A stretch of 64,000 nucleotides of DNA from JBAXTE01 sp963556065 (lineage in GTDB: Bacteria > Bacteroidota > Bacteroidia > Bacteroidales > WCHB1-69): positions 496,001 to 560,000 of the forward strand of contig CAUVYH020000027.1 in NCBI GenBank assembly GCA_963556065.3, given 5' to 3'. How positions within the stretch are numbered: the stretch's first letter is position 1; each line of letters starts with the position of its first letter. Positions 1 to 8,227 of the stretch are shown piece after piece. Under the pieces are notes generated by a model. The model was not told the DNA's origin. It saw only the letters and a program-made list of their open reading frames with translations, and did no database searches. The translations under genes were made by a program, and so were the position numbers.

Positions 1-224
1 ATGTCCGTTGTGTTGTTGACGACAGAAATGAAAAAGCAGGGAAAAAAATCCGCGATGCAGAAATTAAAAAAATCCCCTTTATGCTTATTGTAGGCGAAAA
101 AGAAGAAGCCGAAAATACCATTTCCGTCAGAAAACATGGAGAAGGTGATAAAGGTATGATGAAAATTGATACATTTGCAAAAATAATCAACGATGAAATT
201 GAATTGTTGATGTCAGATAATTAA
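1..224 (+). CDS. thrS: Threonine--tRNA ligase, C-terminal end (partial)
   Basis: The gene enters from the left edge; codons are read from base 3 and stop at TAA 222-224, leaving 73 residues. The piece carries VDDRNEKAGKKIRDAE and PFMLIVGEKEEAE, typical of the HGTP anticodon-binding domain that closes class II threonyl-tRNA synthetases, and it ends in a short acidic tail as usual. ThrRS charges tRNA-Thr in the cytoplasm. The order thrS-infC-rpmI-rplT is very common in bacteria and supports the call. The catalytic core lies outside the window. Confidence 0.85.
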   Translation, partial: VRCVVDDRNEKAGKKIRDAEIKKIPFMLIVGEKEEAENTISVRKHGEGDKGMMKIDTFAKIINDEIELLMSDN

Positions 225-257
225 TCAGAGTATTCACAAAAAGAAAGGAATTGAGCT

Positions 258-815
258 ATAGCAGCAATGATCCAAAAGTCGGGCAATAATAGAAGATATA
301 CTCCTAGAGTTAAGGAGCAGCCCCACAGAATTAACGAGTTAATTACCGCACCGGTAGTGCGTTTGGTAACAGATGAAGGTCCAACCATTATGAACTTACG
401 GGATGCCTTGGACTTGGCAAGTAAAAGTGAATTGGATTTGGTAGAGATTTCTCCTACAGCAAATCCTCCGGTTTGTAAAATCTTGGATTACCAAAAGTTT
501 CTTTACGAATTAAGAAAGAAACAAAAAGAAATTAAAGCGAAAACAGCCAAAATTGTGGTTAAAGAAATTCGTCTCGGACCGAATACCGATGATCACGATT
601 TTAATTTTAAAGTCACGCATGCCATTAATTTTCTGAAAGATGGAAATAAAGTAAAGGTGGATGTGTTCTTTAAAGGGCGAATGATCATATACAAGGAAAA
701 AGGTGAGATCAAATTACTCGAATTTGCTCAGGCATGTAGCGAATTTGGCAAACCCGAACAGTTACCAAAACTCGAAGGCAAGCGAATGATCATGATTCTC
801 ACTCCAAAGAAATAA
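258..815 (+). CDS. infC: Translation initiation factor IF-3, probable AUA start
   Basis: IF-3 binds the 30S subunit, keeps it apart from 50S and checks the start codon. The protein has the N-domain signature RINELITAPVVRLVTDEG and the C-domain IRLGPNTDDHDFNFK and FFKGRM. The first in-frame ATG is at 267, but the AGGA at 246-249 lies 17 bases from it and only 8 bases from an in-frame ATA at 258, giving M-A-A-M-I-Q-K and 185 residues. infC is the classic gene with a rare start codon, through which IF-3 represses its own synthesis, so I prefer ATA; the ATG at 267 remains the alternative. It sits between thrS and rpmI as expected. Confidence 0.93.
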   Translation: MAAMIQKSGNNRRYTPRVKEQPHRINELITAPVVRLVTDEGPTIMNLRDALDLASKSELDLVEISPTANPPVCKILDYQKFLYELRKKQKEIKAKTAKIVVKEIRLGPNTDDHDFNFKVTHAINFLKDGNKVKVDVFFKGRMIIYKEKGEIKLLEFAQACSEFGKPEQLPKLEGKRMIMILTPKK

Positions 816-862
816 AGAAATTGATTTACAACTACAATTATTAACCTTTTAAACAGATTAAA

Positions 863-1057
863 ATGCCAAAAGTAAAAACCAAATCTGCTGCAAAGAAACG
901 TTTTTCTTTCACAGGTACCGGTAAAATAAAACGTAAACACGCTTACAAAAGCCACATCTTAACCAAAAAATCAACAAAACGTAAACGTAACTTAGGTTAC
1001 TCAGCAATCGTTGATCCAACGGATTTAAGAAAAGTAAAACTTATGTTAGTCTGTTAG
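863..1057 (+). CDS. rpmI: 50S ribosomal protein L35
   Basis: A 64-residue, very basic protein starting MPKVKTKSAAKKRF, with GTGKIKRKHAYKSH and LTKKSTKRKRNL, the normal length and signature of L35, which lies on the solvent side of the large subunit. It is 47 bases downstream of infC and 92 bases upstream of rplT, the usual operon. The last dozen residues (ending KVKLMLVC) are less conserved and end in an unusual cysteine, but the length is normal. Confidence 0.95.
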   Translation: MPKVKTKSAAKKRFSFTGTGKIKRKHAYKSHILTKKSTKRKRNLGYSAIVDPTDLRKVKLMLVC

Positions 1058-1149
1058 TTCGCTAACGGAGTCATTAACCCTTGCATACAGCAGTCAAGAG
1101 TTGCTATAATTTGCAACCGCTGTAGCAAAAATTAAATGGAGATAAAATT

Positions 1150-1494
1150 ATGCCAAGATCAGTAAATCATGTAGCTTCAAGAGCTAGAAGAAAAAAAATA
1201 CTAAAACTTACTCGCGGTTATTTCGGAAAACGTAAAAATGTCTGGACAGTAGCCAAAAACACCTGGGAAAAAGGTCAACAGTATGCTTATCGCGACAGAA
1301 AAGCAAAAAAACGTAACTTCAGAGGATTGTGGATTATTCGTATCAATGCCGGCGTTCGCCAATATGGTATGACGTATTCCCAATTTATGGGTAAATTGTC
1401 AAAGCAAAATATCGGGCTAAATCGTAAGGTATTAGCCGATTTAGCAATGAATCAACCCGAAGCGTTCAAAGCCATCGTTGATAAAGTGAAATAG
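1150..1494 (+). CDS. rplT: 50S ribosomal protein L20
   Basis: A 114-residue basic protein with MPRSVNHVASRARRKKILK, GYFGKRKNVW, YAYRDRKAKKRNFR and LWIIRINAG, all typical of L20, which is needed early in 50S assembly and in many bacteria represses infC-rpmI-rplT translation. A GGAG at 1138-1141 serves as ribosome binding site. It is the last gene of the run, and a hairpin terminator follows 33 bases after the stop. Confidence 0.97.
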   Translation: MPRSVNHVASRARRKKILKLTRGYFGKRKNVWTVAKNTWEKGQQYAYRDRKAKKRNFRGLWIIRINAGVRQYGMTYSQFMGKLSKQNIGLNRKVLADLAMNQPEAFKAIVDKVK

Positions 1495-1527
1495 ATCACT
1501 GTAAAATATTAGTAGTTTGTAAATCAT

Positions 1528-1560
1528 ACAAAAAAGCCATTTTTTAAGTGGCTTTTTTGT
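1528..1560 (+). terminator. Intrinsic terminator of the infC-rpmI-rplT operon
   Basis: A perfect 12-bp stem, ACAAAAAAGCCA (1528-1539) and TGGCTTTTTTGT (1549-1560), around a 9-base loop. The T tract is part of the right arm. It lies 33 bases after the rplT stop and, being A-rich on the left arm, could also act on the minus strand for nspC transcripts. Confidence 0.88.
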
Positions 1561-1571
1561 ATTTTAAGGTT

Positions 1572-1712
1572 GAGTCCACTCCGAAAAATGTAAAATATTG
1601 ATGTTCAATGTTTTTTACCCCAACCCTAAAGGGTGAAACATTGAATATCAGCGCCTTAAACAAGTCCCCCTTTAGGGGATTTAGGGGCAGAATGGCTTTT
1701 CGGAGTGGACTC
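1572..1712. repeat. MITE-like palindromic element with 16-bp terminal inverted repeats
   Basis: The ends are perfect 16-bp inverted repeats, GAGTCCACTCCGAAAA at 1572-1587 and TTTTCGGAGTGGACTC at 1697-1712. Inside lies a second, imperfect inverted repeat (GATGTTCAATGTTT against AAACATTGAATATC) and short palindromes of the CCCTAAAGGG and CCCCTTTAGGGG kind that are frequent between Bacteroidota genes. The 141-bp unit has no open reading frame. It looks like a non-autonomous element moved by a transposase elsewhere; no clear target duplication is visible at its edges. Confidence 0.7.
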
Positions 1713-1771
1713 TAATTTAGGAAAGCTTGTTTTTATAATCTTCGTAAGTAAATTGTTTAATCATTACAAAC

Positions 1772-2870
1772 TCATCCTCTAAAGTCCATATTCCGATAGA
1801 AGGGTGGTTTACCTCCGTTGAAGAACGTCGTCTTCACCATTGTGTAATGAATCATATCGTCAAAGATAATTTGATCGCCGGGCTCTAAAGGTTCGTTAAA
1901 AGAATAATCCCCCATGCCCATGTAATCTCCAGCCAGGCACGAATTTCCTCCCATTCTATAGGTCGGTTTACCATCTATGGAATCGGTGGCGTTGAGAATT
2001 TTCGGTTTATAGGGCATTTCTAAGCAATCGGGCATGTGGCAAGCAAACGATACGTCGAGCATAGCTACATTGATCCCTTTTGAGTTGATTATATCTTGCA
2101 CGGTAGAGACCAAAAATCCGGTTTGCCAACCCACTGCTTCTCCTGGTTCTAAAATAACCTCTTCCAGATTTGGGTAGCGGGATTTGAAACCTTTTAAAAG
2201 CTCAATCAGATGCTCTACATTATAATCCTCGCGGGTAATGTGGTGTCCTCCTCCCATATTAATCCATTTACATTGCTTGATAAGGTGCGAAAAACGTTTT
2301 TCTACTTCTGCAAGAGTGCGTTCCAATACATAAGAGTCGTTTTCGCAGAGTACATGGAAATGAAGACCCTCAATACCTTCGGGAAGCGTTTCTTCGAACA
2401 AGTCGGCGGTGATACCCAGACGCGAACCGGGGATTGCAGGGTTGTAGAGATCGGTTTCGACTTCGGAGTATTCCGGGTTGATGCGCAATCCGAAAGATAC
2501 TTTTTTGGGGAAAGCCTGAGCCCGCTCTTTGTAGCGGATCCATTCGCTCAACGAATTGAAGGTAAAGTGACTGCTGTACAATAAGAGGTCTTCAAAATTG
2601 GAATTTGAAACCACAGGGCAATAAGTATGAGCCTCTTTTCCCCATTTCCTCATAAATAAGCTTCGCTTCGTTTAGAGAACTTGCTGTGGCTCCGGATAAG
2701 TACGATCCTACAAGTGGAAAAGTGCTCCACATAGAATAGCCTTTTAATGCACAAATTATTTTTACGCCCGCTTCCTTTTGGACCAGATCAAGGATTTGTA
2801 AATTGACTTGTAGTGATTGTTCATCCAAAACAAAGCATGGGGAGGGAATTTCAGTAAAGTTTATGCTCAT
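1772..2870 (-). CDS. nspC: Carboxynorspermidine decarboxylase, frameshifted in this sequence
   Basis: A PLP enzyme of the alanine-racemase fold that decarboxylates carboxynorspermidine or carboxyspermidine in the alternative polyamine pathway. The reading frame is split: residues 1-78 run from 2870 (MSINFTEIPSPCFVLDE, PLP lysine in CALKGYSMW, residue 43), and the rest, from EAHTYCPVV on, is one frame over. The break is at a run of four G and four A (plus strand 2636-2643); removing one A restores MGKEAHTY and a 365-residue protein of normal length. The second part has NMGGGHHITR, EPGEAVGWQTGF, SFACHMPDC and GNSCLAGDYMG. Most likely a sequence error rather than a true pseudogene. A good Bacteroidota promoter lies just upstream. 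Confidence 0.88.
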
Positions 2871-2883
2871 TCTGTTTTTTTTG

Positions 2884-2912
2884 CAAAGATAATTATTCCA
2901 TTTTTAATACAA
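2884..2912 (-). promoter_or_regulatory. Promoter of nspC (Bacteroidota sigma-ABfr type)
   Basis: On the minus strand TATCTTTG (2891-2884) matches the TAnnTTTG minus-7 box and TTG (2912-2910) lies 18 bases upstream as a minus-33 element. The nspC ATG is only 13 bases beyond the minus-7 box, so the leader would be very short. Confidence 0.6.
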
Positions 2913-2960
2913 TAATTTATTCTTGTTGCAGTTTTTTTATCATACAATCAAAAAAAATGT

Positions 2961-2968
2961 TAAATTTG
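2961..2968 (+). promoter_or_regulatory. Minus-7 box TAAATTTG before the lipoprotein gene
   Basis: TAAATTTG fits TAnnTTTG, and the ATG of the lipoprotein gene follows after only 4 bases, so the transcript would be leaderless or nearly so. No good minus-33 element is visible at 17-23 bases. Confidence 0.4.
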
Positions 2969-2972
2969 CATT

Positions 2973-3968
2973 ATGAATAGAATAAAGGAATACAATTGCA
3001 ATAAATCATTTTTGCTTATTTCAAGCATTGGTTTGTTATTGTTTTTATTTTCATGTTCGAACAGGGATGACAAAAACAGCTTACGTGAACAAACGATAAA
3101 GGAACTTAATTTGCCTGCAACCATCAATTTTTCAGAAACGGATACGGCCTTGAGCGAATCGTTGAGTGAAGATCTTGCCAAACAATTATATGAGCTTAAT
3201 AAAAATCAACTTAAAGACCATTCTAAAATCAAATTCAATTATCAGGATAAATGGAATATTGGTTACCGGATTAAATCCGACAAAGATTTTGATATTATGG
3301 TAGTGCAACAGGAAAAGGATGCAAAAATCAAATGTTTGATTACCATTAATAAGAAGAAGCCTATTCGCATTATATCTTCAATTATTGTTGCATTAGATAA
3401 TTATAAAGAGACAAAAGGAATTTTGGAATCTGAAAATTGGACTTCTGAAATTTCGCCTGATCTAACGGTGAAGGTAAATAAACATTATGAAAAAATACTG
3501 AATGAAGATACAAAAACCGCTTCATCAGGGTCTAACATAGAAAACAATCATGATCTTTACAAGATTTTGCCGGATGGAAAAATTGAATTTGTTTCGAAAA
3601 ATGAACCAAGCAAACAGGATTCTTCGGTTCTGAGAAAATATGATGCGGTAATTATTTTTATGAATAAACCGGCAGATGAAGCGCCTCAATTGAGTGAGGA
3701 TTGGCTGCTCTATAATACGGAAGTTGAGAATTATTGCGGTACCGTTGGAATCCAGGTGCAGTATTGCTATGATAACTTTAATAATGTCAACATTTTTAAT
3801 TCGAAAAAGAAGTCTTTAGCGAAATTTAATATTCAGAAGTATGTAGATCAATATGGTTCTGGATATCTTTTTGTTAGCGATGATACACCGTTAATCTATG
3901 TTCCATTCGGCCCTTCGGAAGAGACTATTCGATTTATTAAGCAATACTTTAAAATTGCTTCTGAATAG
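2973..3968 (+). CDS. Hypothetical lipoprotein
   Basis: A 331-residue protein that I do not recognise. The N-terminus (basic start, hydrophobic stretch, lipobox LFSC followed by SNRDDKN) is a lipoprotein signal with the acylated cysteine near residue 28, so it should be anchored in the envelope. The rest is soluble, rich in Lys/Asp/Asn, with no catalytic motif I can name; two cysteines (NYCGTVGIQVQYC) may form a disulphide near residue 260. It is transcribed divergently from nspC and stands alone. Confidence 0.7.
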   Translation: MNRIKEYNCNKSFLLISSIGLLLFLFSCSNRDDKNSLREQTIKELNLPATINFSETDTALSESLSEDLAKQLYELNKNQLKDHSKIKFNYQDKWNIGYRIKSDKDFDIMVVQQEKDAKIKCLITINKKKPIRIISSIIVALDNYKETKGILESENWTSEISPDLTVKVNKHYEKILNEDTKTASSGSNIENNHDLYKILPDGKIEFVSKNEPSKQDSSVLRKYDAVIIFMNKPADEAPQLSEDWLLYNTEVENYCGTVGIQVQYCYDNFNNVNIFNSKKKSLAKFNIQKYVDQYGSGYLFVSDDTPLIYVPFGPSEETIRFIKQYFKIASE

Positions 3969-4018
3969 CAAAATATCCCTTAATTCTCCCCTTCTTTGAA
4001 GCTAAATTAGACTTGTGT

Positions 4019-5026
4019 TTATTCTCCGCAACTCTGGCAGATTTTAATGGATTTTTTTTGATTAAAGACTTGCTTTCGGAAGTTCTTCGCTTCTGCAGAT
4101 CGGAATGCCACACTCAGTGAAATCTTATTCAACGATCCAAAAACATGAGTGGCATCTTTGTCATAGCAGCAGGGCAGTACATCTCCGTTCCAGGTAACCA
4201 CAAGCGAAGACCAGAGTCGTTTGCACCCTTTTGAGCATTTTTGTTTAAGGTGCCAGCCTTTTTCGCGACTATAACTATATTTTGAATATTCGGGGTTTTG
4301 TGGTAGCAGGCTTCCTTCCCGATTGGGATTGTAAAATTGGGCCTTTTTAAATTCTACCTCATCGACTCCTTGGGCAAATGCCATTTTGCTGATTGCATCG
4401 AGATTGCTTTCAGTGGTTTTTAGCAATAATACTTGGGCTATGATAATGGGATGCGATGAATTCGCTTTTTTGCGCTGTAGTGTCAGTTTATTCATTCCCT
4501 CGATTACGGTGCTGAGGTTCCCACCTACGCGATAGTGCTCAAAATCTTCCTGAGTGGCTCCGTCTAAAGAAATAATTATTTTGTTCAACTTTGATTCAAT
4601 GAGTGTGGTTATCATTTTTTGAGACAAAAAATGGCCGTTGGTGGAAATAAACACAAACATTCTTTTTGATTTTGCATACGCGATCATCGTTCCTATTTCG
4701 GGATGCAGCAAAGGTTCTCCCTGAAAATAGAGGGTGAGGTAAAAGGCATGACGACTTGCTTCATCAATGATATTTTTGTAAAGTTCCATCGATATTAAGC
4801 CTTGGGGGCGTGTTAGCAATCCACTTCCAGAGGGACATTCTTGGCAATGCAGATTGCAATAAGATGTTGGTTCTATGGAGATGGCATAAGGAAGTCCCCA
4901 AATAACCGGGTCTGATCGCAACTTCGACCACCATCGACTTGCTTCCAGCCTGATCAGGTTGTGAAATCTTGCAAAAGTGAAGCAAGTCATAAGCATTCGA
5001 AGCTCTCGAAATGTGATTTTATTCAT
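4019..5026 (-). CDS. Radical SAM protein with SPASM-like C-terminus
   Basis: A 335-residue radical SAM enzyme. The cluster motif is C57-x3-C61-x2-C64 in SYCNLHCQECPSG, followed by GEPLLHPEIG, STNGHFL and ISLDGATQEDFEHYR, all standard for the TIM-barrel core. The C-terminal third has more cysteines (KGCKRLW, DVLPCCYD, KICQSCGE), as in SPASM proteins that carry auxiliary Fe-S clusters and often modify peptides or act in maturation. No peptide substrate gene is seen next to it. It is the last gene of the dtd-mazG-AI2E run, 14 bases after the transporter. Substrate unknown. Confidence 0.85.
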   Translation of the reverse strand: MNKITFRELRMLMTCFTFARFHNLIRLEASRWWSKLRSDPVIWGLPYAISIEPTSYCNLHCQECPSGSGLLTRPQGLISMELYKNIIDEASRHAFYLTLYFQGEPLLHPEIGTMIAYAKSKRMFVFISTNGHFLSQKMITTLIESKLNKIIISLDGATQEDFEHYRVGGNLSTVIEGMNKLTLQRKKANSSHPIIIAQVLLLKTTESNLDAISKMAFAQGVDEVEFKKAQFYNPNREGSLLPQNPEYSKYSYSREKGWHLKQKCSKGCKRLWSSLVVTWNGDVLPCCYDKDATHVFGSLNKISLSVAFRSAEAKNFRKQVFNQKKSIKICQSCGE

Positions 5027-5040
5027 GATTAATTGGGGAC

Positions 5041-6141
5041 TCAGTCTTTACCGATCGAGTTGGTGAATTTTTGAACAATTGGATATTTGTAGAAAAATTC
5101 GCGGGCTACAATTCGGATGAATGAATAGGATGGAATTGCCAGAATCATACCGGGAACTCCAGCAACAGTTCCGGCAATGATAATAACAAAGAATATTTCG
5201 AGAGGATGAGCATTCACACTTTTTGCATATATGTTTGGCTGCATTAGTATTGCGTCAAGGAGATTTACGAAAACAAATGTGGATAAGATTTTAATGACGA
5301 GTGGAACAACTTCAGCGTTAAAATCCATGGGCAATCCGCTCACTACGCCGATAAATAAGCCAATGGTTGCCCCAATAAACGGTCCGATATATGGAATTAC
5401 ATTCACAATACCTCCCAAAAAGCCAATTAACAAAGCATTGTGTACCCCCAGTATGGAAAGAATAATTGCATAAAGGCTGCTTACGATGGTAATATCGAGT
5501 ATTAAGCCGAGGAAATACCTGGTAAGTAGCCGCTTGGTTGAATTTACAATATGATCGACTTCATCATGATAACTTTCCGGAACCAGTGCCATTAACAGTC
5601 GGTAAAAAATCCGGTTATCACGCAGGGTGAAAAAGCTGACAAATACGATGATAAATATTGCTTTTAAAAAGCCGGTGGCAAAACTAAAAGCATCTGAAAA
5701 AAAATCTGAGAACTTGAATTTTCCTATAATATTTTGCGATTCCTGCTTGACCACCTCATTTAAGTTTTCGGTTTGATCGATTAATCCATAGCTTTTCAGG
5801 GAGTATTCCAGCGATGAAATCGGCGCTTTTAAAGCACTGTCTAAAGATGTAGTGTTAAGCTCCGAGAGTGTGTTTACCTGCCGGGCTAAAACGGGAATCA
5901 TTATCATGAAAAATCCAACCGTAATCCCCATCATCAGGAAAAGTGTAATTCCTGCATTTAGGGTGTGAGGAAGCTTTATTTTTCCAATTTTTATCTTGTC
6001 GAGCAGCTCTACAATGGGCGCACTGAGTAAAGAAAACACCAATGCAATGAGAATGTAAATAAAAATACTGGAAAAGTACCAGATAAATATTCCAGCCAGA
6101 ATTAATGGAATAAAGGTATAAATTTTTTTAGAAAACTTCAT
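5041..6141 (-). CDS. AI-2E family transporter (UPF0118)
   Basis: A 366-residue membrane protein with about seven to eight hydrophobic segments. It has the family's long soluble stretch between the N-terminal helices and the core (about residues 90-150) and the re-entrant GGIVNVIPYIGPFIGA region. Members include autoinducer-2 exporters such as TqsA and Na+/H+ antiporters, so the name gives the family, not the substrate. It starts one base after the mazG-like stop, which points to a shared transcript. Confidence 0.88.
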   Translation of the reverse strand: MKFSKKIYTFIPLILAGIFIWYFSSIFIYILIALVFSLLSAPIVELLDKIKIGKIKLPHTLNAGITLFLMMGITVGFFMIMIPVLARQVNTLSELNTTSLDSALKAPISSLEYSLKSYGLIDQTENLNEVVKQESQNIIGKFKFSDFFSDAFSFATGFLKAIFIIVFVSFFTLRDNRIFYRLLMALVPESYHDEVDHIVNSTKRLLTRYFLGLILDITIVSSLYAIILSILGVHNALLIGFLGGIVNVIPYIGPFIGATIGLFIGVVSGLPMDFNAEVVPLVIKILSTFVFVNLLDAILMQPNIYAKSVNAHPLEIFFVIIIAGTVAGVPGMILAIPSYSFIRIVAREFFYKYPIVQKFTNSIGKD

Positions 6142-6142
6142 T

Positions 6143-6469
6143 TTATTTTAATTTTGGATTATTAATATGCCGATTTGCATCACGTTCTGTTTTTTTATTG
6201 AGATTGTTTTGCAATGCTTCCGTAAGGTCAATTCCGGTTTGGTTTGCCAAACAAATCACCACCCAAAGCACATCAGCCAATTCATCCGCTAAGTTATACT
6301 TTTTATCCGAATCCTTGCACGATTGCTCCCCATATTCGCGGGCAATAATTCGTGCAACTTCTCCGACTTCTTCGGTAAGCATTGCCATGTTGGTTAATTC
6401 GTTGAAATATCGTACTCCGTGGGTTTTAATCCATTCATCCACGGTTGCTTGTGCTTCTGATAAGGTCAT
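6143..6469 (-). CDS. MazG-like nucleotide pyrophosphohydrolase
   Basis: A 108-residue all-helical protein of the MazG/iMazG superfamily, which hydrolyses (d)NTPs to monophosphate and pyrophosphate. The metal-binding signature is visible as LTEEVGEVARIIAREYGEQ (the EExxE part) followed by LADELADVLWVVICLAN (the ExxD part). The ATG overlaps the dtd stop by one base (TAATG), so the two are translationally coupled. Being next to dtd suggests a house-cleaning role. Confidence 0.9.
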   Translation of the reverse strand: MTLSEAQATVDEWIKTHGVRYFNELTNMAMLTEEVGEVARIIAREYGEQSCKDSDKKYNLADELADVLWVVICLANQTGIDLTEALQNNLNKKTERDANRHINNPKLK

Positions 6470-6921
6470 TATTCTCTATTTTTTGAATCAATAATTATGG
6501 TTACCGGGCCATCGTTTATTAATGCCACATCCATGTGAGCCCCAAATTCTCCTGTGACGAGTTTCCGCTGAATTTCAGCCTCAAGTTTAGAAATAAATGC
6601 TTCGTAAAGAGGAATGGCTGTTTCGGGTCGTGAGGCTCGAATGTAGGAGGGGCGATTTCCTTTTTTTGTGCTCGCATGTAGCGTAAATTGGCTGATCAAC
6701 ATCACATCTCCATGTATGTCTGTAATAGAAAAATTCATAATTCCTTGTGTGTCATCAAAAATTCGGAGATGTGAAATTTTACCGCACAACCAATCGATGT
6801 CTTCTAAAGAGTCTTCGTTTTCAATTCCCAATAATATAACAAGCCCCGCTTTTATTTTCCGCGTTTCCTGTTTATTAATGGTTACAGATGCTTCTGAAAC
6901 CCGTTGAATGACTGTTCTCAT
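6469..6921 (-). CDS. dtd: D-aminoacyl-tRNA deacylase
   Basis: A 150-residue protein that removes D-amino acids (and glycine from tRNA-Ala) in the cytoplasm. It has the start MRTVIQRVSEASVTI, the SQFTLHASTKKGNRPSY active-site motif and the GPVTIIIDS Gly-cisPro motif at the C-terminus, all at family positions and normal length. It is the first gene of a four-gene minus-strand run (dtd, mazG-like, AI-2E, radical SAM). The 249 bases upstream are low-complexity AT repeats. Confidence 0.96.
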   Translation of the reverse strand: MRTVIQRVSEASVTINKQETRKIKAGLVILLGIENEDSLEDIDWLCGKISHLRIFDDTQGIMNFSITDIHGDVMLISQFTLHASTKKGNRPSYIRASRPETAIPLYEAFISKLEAEIQRKLVTGEFGAHMDVALINDGPVTIIIDSKNRE

Positions 6922-6927
6922 TTTGTG

Positions 6928-7005
6928 TTTATTAGTTGATAAGTTTATTAGTTTATAAGTTGATTTGTTTATAGGTTTGTGAGCTTATAAGTTTATAACT
7001 TTTAG
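6928..7005. repeat. Low-complexity GTTTATAAGTT-type repeat
   Basis: Degenerate copies of TTTATTAGTTTATAAGTT and TTTATAGGTTTGTGAG run together in the dtd-rsgA spacer. This kind of short AT repeat is common between Bacteroidota genes; no gene is visible in it. Confidence 0.5.
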
Positions 7006-7112
7006 AATGGCTTCAATTTCTACCTTTTTGAGTGGCCTTTAGCTCTTCACTCCTTCACCTTTCACTCTCGTAAAACCAGAAATTTTCAATTTCATTGTTT
7101 TACGAGGATCCA

Positions 7113-7149
7113 CGAAAAATTAATAAAATCCGAGATTTTATATTTTTCG
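7113..7149 (-). terminator. Stem-loop after rsgA, probable terminator
   Basis: CGAAAAAT (7113-7120) plus ATAAAATC (7123-7130) pair with GATTTTAT (7134-7141) plus ATTTTTCG (7142-7149) around a 3-base loop, with a small bulge. It starts 21 bases beyond the rsgA stop. The stem is AT-rich and a distinct U tract is missing, so the termination role is inferred. Confidence 0.5.
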
Positions 7150-7170
7150 GGACTTTTTCCTTTTTTCTTT

Positions 7171-8114
7171 CTACTCAAGTTCCCAAGATTGAATGTCCAT
7201 GTTATCATCATTTAAAATAGACAGATAATTTTTGTATCTTATTTCCGATATTTTCCCGTTTTCAACGGCTTCTTTCACAGCACAGCCTGGTTCGTGATTG
7301 TGAGTGCAGTTGTTAAAGCGGCATTGGTTCATTTGTTCCCTGATTTCAATAAAATAGTGGCCAATTTCATTTTTATCATAGTCAATCAACCCAAATTCCT
7401 TGATGCCGGGAGAATCGATAATAAAGCCGCCAAATGAAAGCGGGTGCATTTGAGCAAAAGTAGTGGTGTGTTTTCCCTTGAGATGCGCATCTGAGATTTC
7501 GTTGACTTTTAAATTCAAATTGGGCTCCAGTACATTGATAAGCGTTGATTTTCCCACTCCTGAATGTCCCGAAATAAGCGAAGTGCAATCTTTCATGCGG
7601 TTGCGAATCGTCTCCAGACCGATCCCTTTTATTGTAGAAGTGCGGAAACATGGATAACCGATGGAGGAATACAGCTCCTCATACTTTTGGAGTAATGTTT
7701 TATCTTTTTTATTGTATAAGTCTATTTTATTAAAGATAATTTCTACAGGAATCCGATAAGCTTCGGCAGCTGTAAGAAAGCGGTCGATAAATCCGGTAGA
7801 AGTCCGTGGAGATGAGATGGTAACTACTAAAAATGCCTTATCAATATTCGCAGCAATAATATGTGAAATTTTTGAAAGACGAATTGATTTGCGGATAATA
7901 TAATTTTTGCGGGGCTCAATGCTCACGATGGAGGAGAAGGAATCGTTGGTTTCTGCGCTTACATTTACAATATCTCCAACAACAACCGGATTTGTGGTTT
8001 TAATCCCTTTAATACGGAATTTTCCACGCAAACGCGATACACAGATTTCTCCCGACTCGAGCATGACTTCGTATTCACTTCGGTAGATTTAAGTATAACT
8101 CCTTTTTTATTCAT
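7171..8114 (-). CDS. rsgA: Ribosome small subunit-dependent GTPase A, frameshifted near the N-terminus
   Basis: A circularly permuted GTPase that checks late 30S assembly. The uninterrupted frame from 8064 has FNKIDLY (G4), SGHSGVGKSTLIN (G1), DSPGIKEFG (G3) and the zinc-binding CRFNNCTHNHEPGC. That frame begins inside the OB domain. In another frame an ATG at 8112-8114 gives MNKKGVILKST, and the main frame upstream of its first ATG gives SEYEVMLESGE; joined by one inserted base (near plus 8079-8083) they make MNKKGVILKSTGSEYEV, exactly the expected RsgA start. The full protein would be about 314 residues. I read this as a lost base in the sequence; a genuine short form from 8064 is possible but would lack the first OB strand. 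Confidence 0.9.
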
Positions 8115-8157
8115 TGTTTGGATTTATCGTATGGAAAATTCTTTATTCTTGTTGATT

Positions 8158-8188
8158 TTTGTAAAAACGATTATTCTTATTACTTTTG
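8158..8188 (+). promoter_or_regulatory. Promoter of the PrsW-like gene
   Basis: TTTG (8158-8161), 19 bases, then TACTTTTG (8181-8188): an exact match to the Bacteroidota TTTG-N19-TAnnTTTG promoter, 39 bases before the ATG. Confidence 0.7.
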
Positions 8189-8227
8189 ATCCCAATGTCA
8201 TTTTGTACAAATTTATAAAAAAAAATC

